Shown: positions 12,701-23,920 of the stretch, piece by piece
How positions within the stretch are numbered: the first letter of the stretch is position 1
Layout of the letters: each line of letters opens with the position of its first letter
Assembly: GCF_048771995.1 (NCBI RefSeq)
Contig: NC_133024.1
Span: 4,717,001-4,781,000 of the forward strand
Reading direction: 5' to 3'
Source: Taeniopygia guttata
Lineage: Eukaryota > Chordata > Aves > Passeriformes > Estrildidae
Length of the DNA stretch: 64,000 nucleotides
Notes under the pieces: generated by a model
Database searches by the model: none
What the model saw: the letters and a program-made list of their open reading frames with translations, nothing else
What the model was told of the DNA's origin: nothing
Translations under genes and position numbers: made by a program

Positions 12701-13635
12701 ACCCTTGAAGGCTCTAAGTTAACAGGAAAGAGTCTTGTGTGGGAAAGGATAAGACCCTGGGGAGTGTGATTTTTGTTCTGTGTGTTCGCTTGTATTTAAA
12801 TTTCCTTGGCACAGGACAGCATTCCTGTTAATTGTCTAAGCAATAACAAAAATTATGTTTGGGGGAGATCTGGAAAGTGCTGCTTTTATTAGCTGCAAAC
12901 AACATCTGTGAAGTAATTTCAGAATTAATATTGTGATAGAGATAGAGGCAAACATTGTTCTGAAGTAGAAACTGGGAATAAATTGTTATTATTCCATGGT
13001 TTGAAATGTGTATTGGGGCAAATTACTGGTCTTCTCTGCCTTCTCTGCCTTTCCTACTTTTTATTTGGGCATGCTGACATGGTTAGGGTATGCTTCTTCT
13101 AGAATTATTTGACTGACTTTTTAATATTCCTTGGGGATGATATTGACTTAAACCAGCTGTATTTTTCAGTTGAGGTTGACACTGTGTGATTTTGAAGTGC
13201 TGTGATGGAAAGCTGTGGATTTAAGTAGGGTTCAGAGCTCAATCCTGCTCTGAGTTATGCTGGGGTTTCTATCACAGCTTCCACTGGGATGAAGCTACTT
13301 CAGCTCTGGGAAAACCTCAAAGCAATAAAAGCTCCTTTCAGTTGAGTTATTGCTACTGCTGCCCCCAAACTGTTCTTGTAAGCTGTGGATGGAGAGATCA
13401 ATGCCAACAGGAAGGGTTTAGTGGCAGTAGATGTCCTCTCACATACCAAGGGAATGGGGGTCCTGTAATCCTGAGCTTGGCACTGGGACCTGTTCAGAGG
13501 GTAGAAAAGAGGGGGATGCACTGAAGTGTCACACACTTGAGATTGCTGAGAAGGAACTAAAGGTTGTTTAGAGAAAAGCTACTCAGGAAAAGCTTCTCAG
13601 CTGGACAGCTGAACTAAAATCTACCCTAGGAAGGG
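9731..13635. other. Upstream non-coding DNA, no gene seen
   Basis: Mostly unique-looking sequence with one short CR1 tail (11425-11520) and a small GGAAAA run near 11695-11725. Open frames up to 119 codons occur on both strands but overlap each other and show no recognisable domain. Confidence 0.5.
11425..11520 (+). mobile_element. CR1 LINE 3' end fragment
   Basis: The sequence carries the typical avian CR1 tail order: 'gtccctgccatggca', 'ggggctggaactagatg', 'tccaatccaaaccattct', 'attctgtgat'. Only the last ~95 bases are present (5' truncated). Confidence 0.7.
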
Positions 13636-13932
13636 AATCTCCTTGAGCAAGGAGGTTGGGCTGTACCATGACAGGTCAGGAGGAAGTAGCTTCAGGTTGT
13701 GCCAGGGGAGGTTCAGTTTGGATATTAGGAAAAATTTCTTCACCACAATGGTTGTTAAGCACTGGCACAGGCTGCCCAAGGCAGTGGTGGAGACCCCATC
13801 CAGGTAGGGATTTAACAGATGTGTGGATGTGGCACTTGGGAACATGGGACAGTGGTGGCCTTGGCAGTGCTGGGAGAACAGTTGGAATTGATGGTCTTAG
13901 AGGGCTTTTCCAAACTAAATGGTTTTCTGAGG
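13636..13932 (+). mobile_element. CR1 LINE 3' fragment
   Basis: About 300 bases of CR1 3' region: 'ttggatattaggaaaaattt', 'actggcacaggctgcccaag', 'cagtggtggagaccccatcc', 'gggacagtggtggccttggc' and 'attgatggtcttagaggg'. It is 5' truncated and encodes nothing intact. Confidence 0.8.
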
Positions 13933-15229
13933 ACAGAGTCTATGTTGTCTTATGCTTGAAGAGGCCATTACATCCTTGATGAGCTTCAGTATGGGACAGC
14001 CACCTTGGAAACACCTTGAGGGACAGCATTCTTCCTTATTACAGATTTGCCTTACTCAGCAAACCATTATATCATATTTTTTTTTGTGTTCAAATGCATC
14101 AATTTCCCAGTTGCTTTATAAACCTAAAATTTAGGAAAAGTATGTTAAGACTCTGGATTGTGTCAGATATATTATCTAAGAGGCAAAGAGACCTTTTGTT
14201 GCTCTGACAGTGTGACAAGGGAAGACATTGCAGAGCACATGGGCCACATGCTGTTCCTCAGGGTGGTGCCCTGATGTGGCTAATATCCTCAGCTTAATTT
14301 TTGTCTAAACAGAAAAGATTTCCCTTTGAGGGCTTGGAGAAAAGCCTTGTAGTCATTGGTATGTTCATCTTCTATCATCGCCTCAGAAAACTAATATTCA
14401 AATGATAAAAATATATTTATCCTTCTTAAAGGAGGTCCTAGCTGCTCTAAGCATGGAGAATGAAGAACAGGGGGGGATAACAGAAACATTATAGATGGTG
14501 ATACGGGCAATTCCTCCTTCCATCAGATGATTTCAGCATATTTTGCAAACATTGATTCAATGGTAGAGAATTTACATCCTTGGTTTGGTTTTAACAGAGA
14601 GGAACACACTTCTGATCCCATTACTGAGACCCATTCTTTCACCTTGGGGTCACAGGTCATCATCCATCACTGGGATTTTCTTGTGAAATGGAAGGAATAC
14701 ATAAACTCTACACTGAGTAGCTGTGGTCTAATCCTACAGAGTTTTTTTATTCTAGAACACAGCTCTGTTCTCTGGTTCAGGAGTGTAGAAATAAGCAGAT
14801 TCCCATAGGAACTTGTTGGCATTGCTGTTCAGTGACTGTCAGTGCTGACTGTAAGGGGCCACCAGCTGCATCCATCAAAGTGACTAAGCAGAGGGATCTC
14901 CATCAGCTGAAAATGATCTGATCTCTTTTGTTTCCAGCTATTCAATGCTCTGTGGGTGGAAGCCACCAAGCAACTACACTGATGGCAGTGGCTTGTGCAT
15001 GGGGTTGGGGTTGCTTCTGGTGCTGTTTGAAGCAGGAATGCTTGCCTTTGACTTTGGTTGTTTTTCCCCATTGTCCAGTGACAGGCTTCCCAGAGGTGTT
15101 TGCTTCTTTTGCAGTTTTGTGCTCTTTTATGGAGTGCTTTTCAAACAGTTAAACCCTTCTGAATGCTCTGTTTCACACAAATCCATTCTATTTCAATCTG
15201 TCTCTTTGTAAGGCTGATGATCTGTCCTT
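13933..15229. other. Non-coding DNA, nothing recognised
   Basis: About 1.3 kb of mixed sequence just upstream of LRRC32. Small overlapping open frames only. No repeat or regulatory motif could be named. Confidence 0.5.
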
Positions 15230-15425
15230 GTCCATGGCAGGGGGATTGCACATGATGGTTTTTAAAGGTTCCTTCCAACTGAAGTCTGAGAGAGTTCAAG
15301 AAGCATTTGGACAACACTCTTGGACACAGGATCTGACTCTTGGGGATGGTGTTGTACAGGACTAGGGATTGTAACCAATTATTTTTGTGGGTTCCTTCCA
15401 GTTTTACATATTTTGTGATTCTGTG
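15230..15425 (+). mobile_element. CR1 LINE 3' fragment, diverged
   Basis: Contains 'tccatggcagggggattg', 'ggttccttccaact', and then a second partial copy: 'ttcaagaagcatttggacaa', 'aggatctgactcttgggg', 'gggttccttccagttt'. This suggests two nested or rearranged CR1 tails. Confidence 0.6.
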
Positions 15426-15987
15426 GAAGATATGGTTCTATGATCTCCTGTCAAATGTATTTATAAGCCTGTCCATACCCGGAGTGTGTAAAATGAAAAA
15501 TCTCAGTCCACTCCTTAAGCTGTTTGCATTAACTCAACAAGGATACACATGTAAAATCTCTTTGATGCTCTGGGATAAGAGGAGTAGAAAATGTTGTGGA
15601 TGGAAATGAAAACTGTTCCCACTTCTGTTGTTACTGAGTGGCATCTATTGACTTTGCTCAGGATATGGTGCCCAAAACTTAAGCCCAGCTGAAAGCACGG
15701 TGCTGTGTCTATGGGGAGTGTGAAGATAACTCGGTCTTCAGTAGTTTTCTTTCTCCATGATGCCAGACACGCTGCCCAGTTTGAACATGTGGACTTTGCT
15801 GAGTGTCCTGGATACCATTTAGACCCATTCAATGCCTTGGATCTTCTGTTCAAGTTCTCAGAGGTGGCTTAATTTATTGCACTGCTTGTGTCCTTCTCCA
15901 TGTTAGATGATGACCTGGTGCCAACTTTTGCATGTGTTGACCACTGTGTCCCATATGAAATCTAACTGCAATTATTTTTACCCACAG

Positions 15988-16078
15988 AGCCATGAAACTT
16001 TACATCATCTTCTTCCTGGCAGTGGTGAATAAACAAACCTTTAACTACCAACCCCCTGAGGGAACATCCTGTGAAATG
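15988..16078 (+). CDS. LRRC32: LRRC32 first coding exon (signal peptide)
   Basis: The acceptor is a pyrimidine-rich tract ending CCCACAG at 15987. The exon begins AGCC and the ATG is at 15992. It encodes 29 codons: a hydrophobic signal peptide (start MKLYIIFFLAVV) and the first cap cysteine in TSCEM. The donor GTAAGG follows at 16079. The boundary falls after the cap sequence C-x-M, where the human gene also reads CKM, and the next exon continues in phase 0. It is too short to stand out as an open frame by itself. The ATG being only four bases into the exon implies a separate upstream non-coding exon. Confidence 0.9.
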
Positions 16079-19000
16079 GTAAGGCTGTCTCTCTACTTAG
16101 GTCCCTTGAGATCTTGAATGAGGTTGGGACCCCCTTGTTACAGGCACTGCACAAGCAGCTGCAGTCTCTGAGAAGGGAAACCCCCAGGACCAGGCTTCTT
16201 GGGTGGCAGAGGTGGGATTTGCAGGTTTAGGGGATGCTTAGCAGTCTGTCATCAGGCTGTGTCCTTGTAGTGACAGCACGAGGAGGGGCAGGCAAAGAAG
16301 GGTCATTATCTCAGCTTTTTTCCTAAGGAGAAGCTGGTTAAAATAAATTTGAGTTGATTTCCCTAAGATTGTACAGGGTTTCTGTAGCTAAGACAGAGAA
16401 AGAACTTAGACTTAAAATCAACTTATATCAGTTGTTCTTTGTACTTGCAGTAAGACATCTTATGTGAAATACTTCTATACCAGCTCTTTTGTAATAACAA
16501 GTACACTGACCTCCTCTGCCCTGACCCAGCATTTCTTCCAGGGAAGTTGTACCTGGCTTCTGCTGGAGTGAAGAGAAATGATAAAGACTCTTGCTCCAGT
16601 ACATACAAAATCTGCTCCTTGAAGTTTTGCAAGCACCTGGTACAATATTATAAATGTTATTTGCAACTGAACTTTCTCCCTTCCCTCTCCAAGTGCTTCT
16701 GACTGTACCAGGATGTTTAAAAATACTTTTTCCCCTCCTTGAACATTGAAGCTGTTCAGCGCAAATCCTCAAGAATTTCCAAAATAGGGAAAAATAATTT
16801 GCTAGCTGTACACATCTCCCTTGTGGGACTCATTCCATTCCTGCCCACCCTGCCATATTGCTGCACTTCCTGAATTCCAGAGAAATTAAGACCTAGTGTA
16901 TATATAAAAAGATCTTGGGAAGGTGACTGGGTAACTCAGCTCCTTGGCTGGAGAGGGAACACTGATGCAGGCACAGTAAACAGGACAGCCTGGGTCCCAT
17001 GTCACAGAATCACAGAATCACAGAATAATGAGGTTGGAAGGGACCTTCAAGATCAAGTCCATTCCATGCCCTAACACCTCAACTAAACCATGGCACCAAG
17101 TGCCATATCCAGTCTTTTTTAATATCCAAGCAGTTTCAATAATCCAAGCAGTTTCATCCTGTTTCCTGATGGGTCACAGACCAGGCTGATTGCTGAGAAG
17201 TAAACACATGCTTGCTTTCACCACTTAGTGAAACTGCTTTCATTAAGCCAACAACACAACTATGCTTGGATAAAATGAGCCCTGATAGAAAACACAGGGC
17301 TCATTTTATCTAATTGCAGGGTTTTTTATTTAATTCATTTTATTTAATTGCAGTCAGGGCTGAGGATGCTCATCTGATGTAAATCAACAGCTCAGCACTG
17401 CTAATGTCCGTACTGATTGCCTTCCTTCACTGGCATTTGGTGGCATGTGGATCTAAACAAAGCTCAAAGAAAGAAGGAGCTACTGGGTTGACTGTCATTG
17501 ACAGTCCTGCATTGCATCACAGCCTCACTGTTTTATGTGGTACTTTCCCTGTGGTGACACCTTTAGAATAGCAAAGGCTCAGAAATGGAAATTTTAATCT
17601 CAAATCTCATGGAATAGGCATGAGTCAGAAACCTGTGCTGCTTTCTGAGTAACCACTGATGGTTCTGTTGCTGAACTAAACTCTCCTAGAAGAAGTTTTA
17701 GGAAGTAAGCAGTCCCTACCAGACCCCTGACCTGGGGGTGAACTGCACTGGTTATACCAGTTACAACACATCTATCAGTTTGTGAGACAACAAGGAACAC
17801 ATATAATGCCAGGATGTTCTTCTTAACTCACTTTATTTTCCAAGAATAGGCAAAGCTTCAACTGTATCATATTTTACCTCCCAAAGAAATATGATTTTGC
17901 TAATTCCTTTTAATGGGCAAAGGAGGAGATTTCAAATAATTCATAGAAGGGAAGGGATTTTAGGAAATTCTATTTTACCTTACTTAGAGATGATGCAAGG
18001 ACAGATGCATAACCAGATGTCATAGGTCAGCTGATGTGTGGTACCTGGGCAAAATGCTAAGGTTTGATTTTGTAGCTAAGCCTCTACCTGAGCAGCTCTT
18101 CTAAGAATGGTCAGGGACACCATACAAGTACAGGTCAGTGCCAAGTGGCTCCAGCCCAGATTCTTGGTTCAAATGTTCATGAACTGATAAAGGAGAACTC
18201 AAGGGCAAGTTTGAGTCTAATTCCTTTTTGTAGGGCTCTTACTGAGCATCTTAATGAGACCAAGTGGTCCTCACCTCCAGTACTTCTTGACAATGGACTT
18301 GAAACAAACTGATGGCAGCGCTGGCAGAGGTCATGAAGTCAGAACTTGAGGCTGACAAAATCCTTTTTTCCTGTCTCAGGCTACCAACCCATTAGAATAA
18401 GGGGTAAGAGGCAAGGAGATAAACCAAACAGATGCTGTTTGCTCCATCCCAGAGAGATATGCTTCATCTTTTTTTCTGCTGCTAATAAGAATGAAATTCA
18501 TGCCATTTGAGCCTTGGGGGAGAAAATATGGTGCAAAAGAGACAAGATAAGAAATTTAGTGAGGATCAAAATAATCAGTGAAAAGGAAGGAGAGTTTAAA
18601 AAGAAAAACGAGAAGGAAAATGTTATACGAGCATTTCACACAGTGTGAGGTGTAGATTTTATTAGTCCCTTTTATCACTGGGAGGGTTCCATGGATGCAG
18701 ATTAAAAACCAAATCATGCAAGATACATGGTGAAGAGTGGCTGACCTCTCCCCCATCAACATCAATGAAAAGCAGATTGTTGGCATTGGCAGGAGTTGCA
18801 TCAGGACTTCAGTAAGAGTGCAGCTGCCCAGGGGGAATGGAGGGTGCTCAGCACTTGCTGGGATCTGGCTGAAAGTGTGAGACGAAATCTGACATCTGCA
18901 TTAGGATGCAAAGCAGTTTCTGCTTTTTCACTCTGGATTTTTGTATCCTCTTGGCTTCTTCCTCTTCCACAAATGAGTAAGAAGAGGTTTCCTGCCCTCT

Positions 19001-22000
19001 TATTCATGCCTTGGAAATAAGACCAATTCTGGGCATATTTTAACTCAAAATGAGGAATTGTACAGTGACTTTGCAGGAAAGAAATATTTTCAGGGAAAAG
19101 TCAGAAAATTTCCTTTTTTTTTTTTTTTTTTTGTCTTAGCTGAAGGAGATTTGCGCGAGTTGGAGGGAAAAGAGGAAGGGGTTTAAGTTTTAATAGTCAA
19201 TTTACTTGGAATCATTGGAAAAAATATGTCATGGGAAGCACTGTGGAGCAGCTTGTGTACATCTAAAGTTTGAATGACCACTTACACTTCCCTGGCACTT
19301 TTTTGTGTGGTCTCCAAAACTAAGATTATGCAAAAGAGATTCACAGAATGCTGACTAGTGCCCCACTTCTGCTAAGCAGATCTGCCACTTCATTCACCTC
19401 AGAGTTCCTATAAAACAGATGGGATTTAGTATCTTTGACTTTTAATATTGATTGATTTCTGAAAAGCTTTGTGTCTGCTTCTCCTTAGAAATTAAGATTC
19501 AATAGACTTTTCTTTCTTTCTCCCTTCCCCTTCCCCTTCCCTTCCCCTTTCCCCAGACACACAAATACATTAATAACAAGACTTTTTCTCCAGTAAATTA
19601 AATGCTGCCTAAGCCTTTCACATTCCATTTCTTCCTGCTATTGTATGTTCTTCTTAACAACAAAATAAAACTTGATTGTTATGTAAGGATGGTGGTTTCC
19701 ATCATGTAATATGGTTCATATTTCCAGTGTTCCTTATGAACACACACATAAATTTTTCTCTGGACACAGAACTCAGTCCTAGCTACAATTAAGCACAGAT
19801 GCATTCAGAAGATGGATTTGACTTTGATGCTTGTTTTATTGTTTTTTTTTTTTTTTCTTTCTCTACCCTTCTGTTGAGAATTGGCCCTAACTGCACATCA
19901 CATCTTTTTCCTCTCAAAAACTGAATTTACATCATTTGTATTTTCATTGTTGTTTCACAGTGTCTTGTGTGGGTGGCTTCATAAGGAGTGCTCCCCATGC
20001 TAGTAGAAGAGAACTGGTGCCTTAGGAAAAGGATAAATATGGAAGATAAAAGTGGAATGAGTTTGGAGATTGGTGTCAGAAATATTTGGTTAAAGGCATA
20101 TTTGCACATGTGACTCTGAAGGAGAGACAGGGTTTGTGCTATAGGATCCTTATAGGTTTTTATACCTCCTTGCTCTGGAACTCATGTTGCCAACTGAGTG
20201 AAGCTCTTCCAAGTATTGCTTACTACTACTGCAAGTAGAGTCTGCAAAATCTAATACAGTGATGAAAGTGAGAAAATTAAACCTTAACACAAAAATGAGG
20301 AAATGGTGCTTGATTGCAGAGAAACTTGGGACTGTTCAAATGAGGAGTCCAGGAGAAAGGTACAAAAAGGAGAAAGTTTAGTAGGTATCACATGCAGATT
20401 AAACTCTGCTGTTTGAAGTCAGAAATCTCTTTAAAATTAAATGCAAAGAAGCTAATTGGGATTGCTGCTCTTGCTGTCTGAATGCTCAGAAAAAGTGGTC
20501 AATATTTCAGAAGCAGCATCTGCCTGGATGCTGAATGTTATTTTTCTTACATTTAATGCAAATATATTTTTCATTTGTCATGTGACAACTCCTTTTCTCT
20601 CTTTTTCTGGCAGGCAAACTCTCAGGCATTTTGCCACAACAAAGATCTCCACCAAATCCCTCGTGAGCTCTATCCAAATGTAAAAAAAATAGATCTGTCG
20701 GGAAATCTGATTCAAAGCATTTCTGAAATGTCATCATCATTTTACACTTCCCTTCAGTGCCTGGATTTAAGCTCTAACCAGATAAGCTTCATCACGCCTG
20801 GAGTCTTCGCACACATGAAGAGTTTGCTGGAAATAAATTTAGCCAACAATCACTTGTATGAGCTTGCTCAAAATGGCACAGAGGGGATTGGACTCCTACC
20901 CAAGGTGGAAGTACTGGACTTGTCCCACAACAATCTGTACAATGGGATGGCTGAGTATTTCATTAAAGAAGCTCCAGCACTGCAGTATCTGTCCTTGGCA
21001 GACAACAGTATTATAATGATATCACAGAAGATGTTTGAGGGATCTCCCAATCTTGTGGAGATAGATCTTCAGAGCAACATCATCATGGAAATAGAAGAAG
21101 GTGCTTTTGAGACCCTAGTGAGCCTGTCCAAACTCAATCTCTCAAAGAATTCAATTACTTGCATCTCTGATTTTAATCTCAGGCAGCTGGAGATACTTGA
21201 CCTTAGCAGGAATAGCATTGAGACCTTCCACACCACAAAATCAGATGATGAATATAGCTTAAGGTGTTTGGATCTGAGTGAAAACAAACTGTTTCATTTC
21301 CCAGTGTTCCCTCAGGTAAATAAACTGGTAACTCTGAATTTATCAAAGAATTTAATCCAGCTCACTGCTGAATCCCCTCACAATAAAATGGACTATGTGA
21401 AAAATGAATGGCTAAATGCTTCTTTCCATCTTCTTGATCAGAAGCAAAGTAGAAACAAAAGTTCTCTTTATTTATCCCAGCTTGTATATTTAGACTTAAG
21501 TTATAATGAAATCAAATCCATTCCAGAGGAGTTCTTTGAATCAATGTTGTCCCTTCACACCCTTAATCTCAGTAAAAACTGTCTTCAGGCATTTGCAGTA
21601 AGTTATGACAGTGCATTGATCTCTTTGACTGTCCTTGACTTGAGCTACAATGCTTTGCAGAACCTTCTCCTTGATGCTGGTGTGCTGTCAAATTTGAAGG
21701 AGCTCTATATTCAAAACAATTATCTTCAAGCACTGCAGTTTGACATCTTCTCCAATCTTCCTAGCCTTAGACTGCTTAATCTACAAAGCAATAATATCAG
21801 CCTTTGCAGCATGTACTCAGGGTTAGCTAAGCAAAGACTTGCTGGAGAGGAAAGTGGTTGTGTATCATTTGTCAATTCTCCTACTCTTCAGTACTTGTTC
21901 CTAGCTGACAACATGCTGAACATCCTACCAGCATACAGCTTCTACAAGACTCCTCTGGTTGTCTTGGACCTCTCCATGAACCCTGGACTGAAAATAGAAC

Positions 22001-22554
22001 TTAAAGCATTATCAGGTCTGGAAAAGTCTCTGGAATGTTTGTATTTATATGGTAATAGCCTGATAGAATTAAATATTGACTTACCTTGTTTTAGTCACCT
22101 TAAACATTTAAACCTCTCTGAAAATCAGCTGAACTGGCTGCCTAAGTGGAGTAGTGACTCTCCACTAGAAGTTCTGGACCTACGGAACAACAGGTTCAGT
22201 ACATTACAGAGCAGCAATATTTTAGCATTAGAAAATTCACTTAAAAACTTGTATCTCACCGGGAACCCACTCAACTGCTGTGGAAACATCTGGCTTTCAT
22301 CCATGATCCAGAACAAAAATGTCCAGATCCCCAACGTGGAGCATTTAACGTGCCAGCACAGTCCAAATTTTGGGTACCAGGACAAAATGCACATTGGGAA
22401 CATTAGACCAGAAGACTGTGAAAAAGAGGATCTGAAGAAAATCAACTTCCTTATTATATTAACATTTGTGTTGGTTTTATCTGTGATCATCATTGGTGTG
22501 GGTTCATATTTTTGCTTCCGCAGGCAAAACTTTAGCCATCAGTTTAAAGCATAG
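15992..22554 (+). CDS. LRRC32: LRRC32 (GARP), latent TGF-beta docking receptor, spliced from two coding exons
   Basis: Coding exons are 15992-16078 and 20614-22554, joined in phase 0, giving 675 residues (human about 662). GARP is a type I membrane protein that in mammals tethers latent TGF-beta on regulatory T cells and platelets for integrin-driven activation. The order seen is: signal peptide (about 1-19); N-terminal cap cysteines C27 and C36; leucine-rich repeats from about 50 to 580; a C-terminal cap with CC at 584-585 and C609, C631; one transmembrane helix (about 639-661); and a cytoplasmic tail of about 14 residues ending HQFKA. Identity rests on colinear similarity to human GARP as I remember it, including RPEDCEK before the membrane and RRQ-F--Q-KA at the end. 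C212 (21160-21162) and C352 (21580-21582) align with human C211 and C350, which disulfide-bond latent TGF-beta. NRROS (LRRC33) is the closest paralogue but fits less well. No frameshift or stop is seen. Confidence 0.95.
17003..17120 (-). mobile_element. CR1 LINE 3' end fragment in the LRRC32 intron
   Basis: The reverse complement of the CR1 tail: three tandem copies of 'tcacagaa', then 'aggttggaagggaccttcaa', then 'ccatgccctaacacctcaac'. It lies antisense to LRRC32. Confidence 0.8.
17269..17310. repeat. 16-bp perfect hairpin with 10-base loop
   Basis: GATAAAATGAGCCCTG at 17269-17284 is exactly complementary to 17295-17310. It lies inside the LRRC32 intron, just beyond the CR1 fragment. Confidence 0.85.
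20614..22554 (+). CDS. LRRC32: LRRC32 main coding exon (leucine-rich repeats, membrane helix, stop)
   Basis: The acceptor GGCAG ends at 20613, and the stop TAG is 22552-22554. The frame stays open upstream to an ATG at 20575, but those 13 codons are intronic: the first coding exon joins here in phase 0 and restores the N-terminal cap (C-E-M then ANSQAFC). This one exon encodes 646 residues: about twenty LRR units of the LxxLxLSxN type, the C-terminal cap, the membrane helix and the tail. Several N-x-S/T sites (for example NGT, NAS, NKS) suggest glycosylation. The loop between repeats around full-length residues 425-450 (containing GEESGCVSF) aligns with the human non-repeat loop containing SGCVAF. 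Confidence 0.95.
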   Translation, partial: ANSQAFCHNKDLHQIPRELYPNVKKIDLSGNLIQSISEMSSSFYTSLQCLDLSSNQISFITPGVFAHMKSLLEINLANNHLYELAQNGTEGIGLLPKVEVLDLSHNNLYNGMAEYFIKEAPALQYLSLADNSIIMISQKMFEGSPNLVEIDLQSNIIMEIEEGAFETLVSLSKLNLSKNSITCISDFNLRQLEILDLSRNSIETFHTTKSDDEYSLRCLDLSENKLFHFPVFPQVNKLVTLNLSKNLIQLTAESPHNKMDYVKNEWLNASFHLLDQKQSRNKSSLYLSQLVYLDLSYNEIKSIPEEFFESMLSLHTLNLSKNCLQAFAVSYDSALISLTVLDLSYNALQNLLLDAGVLSNLKELYIQNNYLQALQFDIFSNLPSLRLLNLQSNNISLCSMYSGLAKQRLAGEESGCVSFVNSPTLQYLFLADNMLNILPAYSFYKTPLVVLDLSMNPGLKIELKALSGLEKSLECLYLYGNSLIELNIDLPCFSHLKHLNLSENQLNWLPKWSSDSPLEVLDLRNNRFSTLQSSNILALENSLKNLYLTGNPLNCCGNIWLSSMIQNKNVQIPNVEHLTCQHSPNFGYQDKMHIGNIRPEDCEKEDLKKINFLIILTFVLVLSVIIIGVGSYFCFRRQNFSHQFKA

Positions 22555-23545
22555 CAACACAAAATGCCTTGAAAACTGAAGAAATCAGGTGCTACACTGA
22601 CAGTGTGTAGAAATAAAGGGTAAAATTCTCATCTTTGATTTTCAGCTATGGATTTTAAGTGCTTTTGAAGTGCCCTGAATTACACCACTGGTATGGGTTG
22701 CAGGGGTTTGAAGGAGAATTTGCCATGTTTTGCAGAACCATAGTTTAACTCAAAGAGGAGAAATTTGGCCCTTGTGTGCAATACGTATTTAACTGAGTTT
22801 AATGTGAAGAAAGTAATCTCTGGGTGAAGGTTTTTAAAAAAAAAATCCTGGAGCATGAATTTCAACCAGCTAACATTGACCTGAAATGTTTTTATTTCTA
22901 AGAAAAACTGCTGGATATGATTCCATTTCAGTGCAGAAGAATAGTGTATCTATTTTTAAAGGCCACGGGAGGTTAGACTGCAAAAAAGTATTTTCAAGAT
23001 ACCAGTGTGAAATAATGCATAGGGAACACAGCCCTGGGCCATTATTCAATCTTTCTACTGTCTTTCCCCAAAAATGTATTATTGTCTAGAGGGCATGCTG
23101 CAAGAAAAATTCTGCAGGTCCTCATTCTGTGGTGTGTTTAACATGGCCAGCCTGTTGCTTTGCTAAAAGTTGACACTGGTAAATGTTATGTCCCGTACTC
23201 TCACAGAAAATTCACCCTTTTGGAGAGAACATGACAGTGAGTGGAGCCTGACCTGCTAACAGGGTTCAGGGGCTTTGAAAATGAACTATATCAGGTCTTC
23301 TGTTAATGCCAGGAACTGTCCATTCAGGCACATAGAAGTAGTGGTCAAACTGAAACCTGTCCAGGTAAATAACTCGGAGTCAAATTGCTGCTCCATTTCT
23401 GTTTCTTTCAGCTAGTGAATGTCAAAACTACCACACTACAAAATGGTGTATAATTTTATTTTTTAAGCAATTATGTATGAAACTGGCTGGTGGTTTTCAT
23501 TGTGGAATTTTGTACAATAAAAATAACTTTGAATTCTGTAAAAAG
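22555..23545 (+). other. LRRC32: LRRC32 3' UTR with two poly(A) signals
   Basis: Non-coding sequence after the stop. AATAAA occurs at 22612-22617, which would give a very short UTR. It occurs again at 23516-23521, followed by a GAATTCTGT stretch, which is the likely main end about 15-25 bases downstream. The sequence between is A+T-rich with no repeat element. The precise cleavage site is inferred. Confidence 0.7.
23516..23521 (+). terminator. LRRC32: Likely main poly(A) signal of LRRC32
   Basis: AATAAA, about 960 bases after the stop codon. The preceding sequence is unique-looking, and a CR1 repeat starts about 170 bases beyond, so the transcript probably ends here. Confidence 0.6.
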
Positions 23546-23689
23546 CACAAGGCAGTGGACATATTAAAGCACTAGCTTGGAATGCTCCACAGATGAAAAG
23601 AAATGTCTTCCTAGTTTTCTGTGGTGTTTGACTCCACCTTAGACCTTTACCTTCTGGTCCTGAAGTAGAGACAGCTGCTCCATATTATA

Positions 23690-23920
23690 GAGTACAACCA
23701 ATGGAGAATAAGGACATGTACTGGAGATGTAGGCAAGAATTTGGAACAGGTTGCCCAGAAAAGTTGTGTCTGCCCCATCCCTGGGTGTATTCAAGGCCGG
23801 GTTGGATGGGGCAATCTGGTCTAGCAGGTGTCCCTGCCCAGGGCAGGGGATTGGAACAAGATGATCTTTAAGGTCCCTTCCAAACCAAACCATTTTGTGA
23901 TTTCTGTGATCCTATGAATT
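23690..23920 (+). mobile_element. CR1 LINE 3' fragment
   Basis: Contains 'ggaacaggttgcccagaaaa', 'tgccccatccctgggtgt', 'attcaaggccgggttggatg', 'gtgtccctgcccagggca' and 'aaggtcccttccaaaccaaa', the standard CR1 tail. 5' truncated. Confidence 0.85.

Larger units (their letters stand above)
16079..20613 (+). other. LRRC32: LRRC32 intron (4535 bp, GT...AG)
   Basis: It starts GTAAGG and ends TTTTTCTGGCAG before 20614, joining codons cleanly in phase 0. It contains a CR1 fragment (17003-17120), a hairpin (17269-17310), a T-run near 19117-19132, a C/T-rich tract (19508-19557) and another T-run near 19840. No other gene is seen; open frames in it are under 115 codons. Confidence 0.85.

Noticed and set aside
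20575-20613. Upstream ATG of the large LRRC32 open frame as the true start
   Set aside because: These 13 codons precede a good splice acceptor, lack a signal peptide and break the N-terminal cap. The exon at 15992-16078 supplies the proper signal peptide in phase 0.
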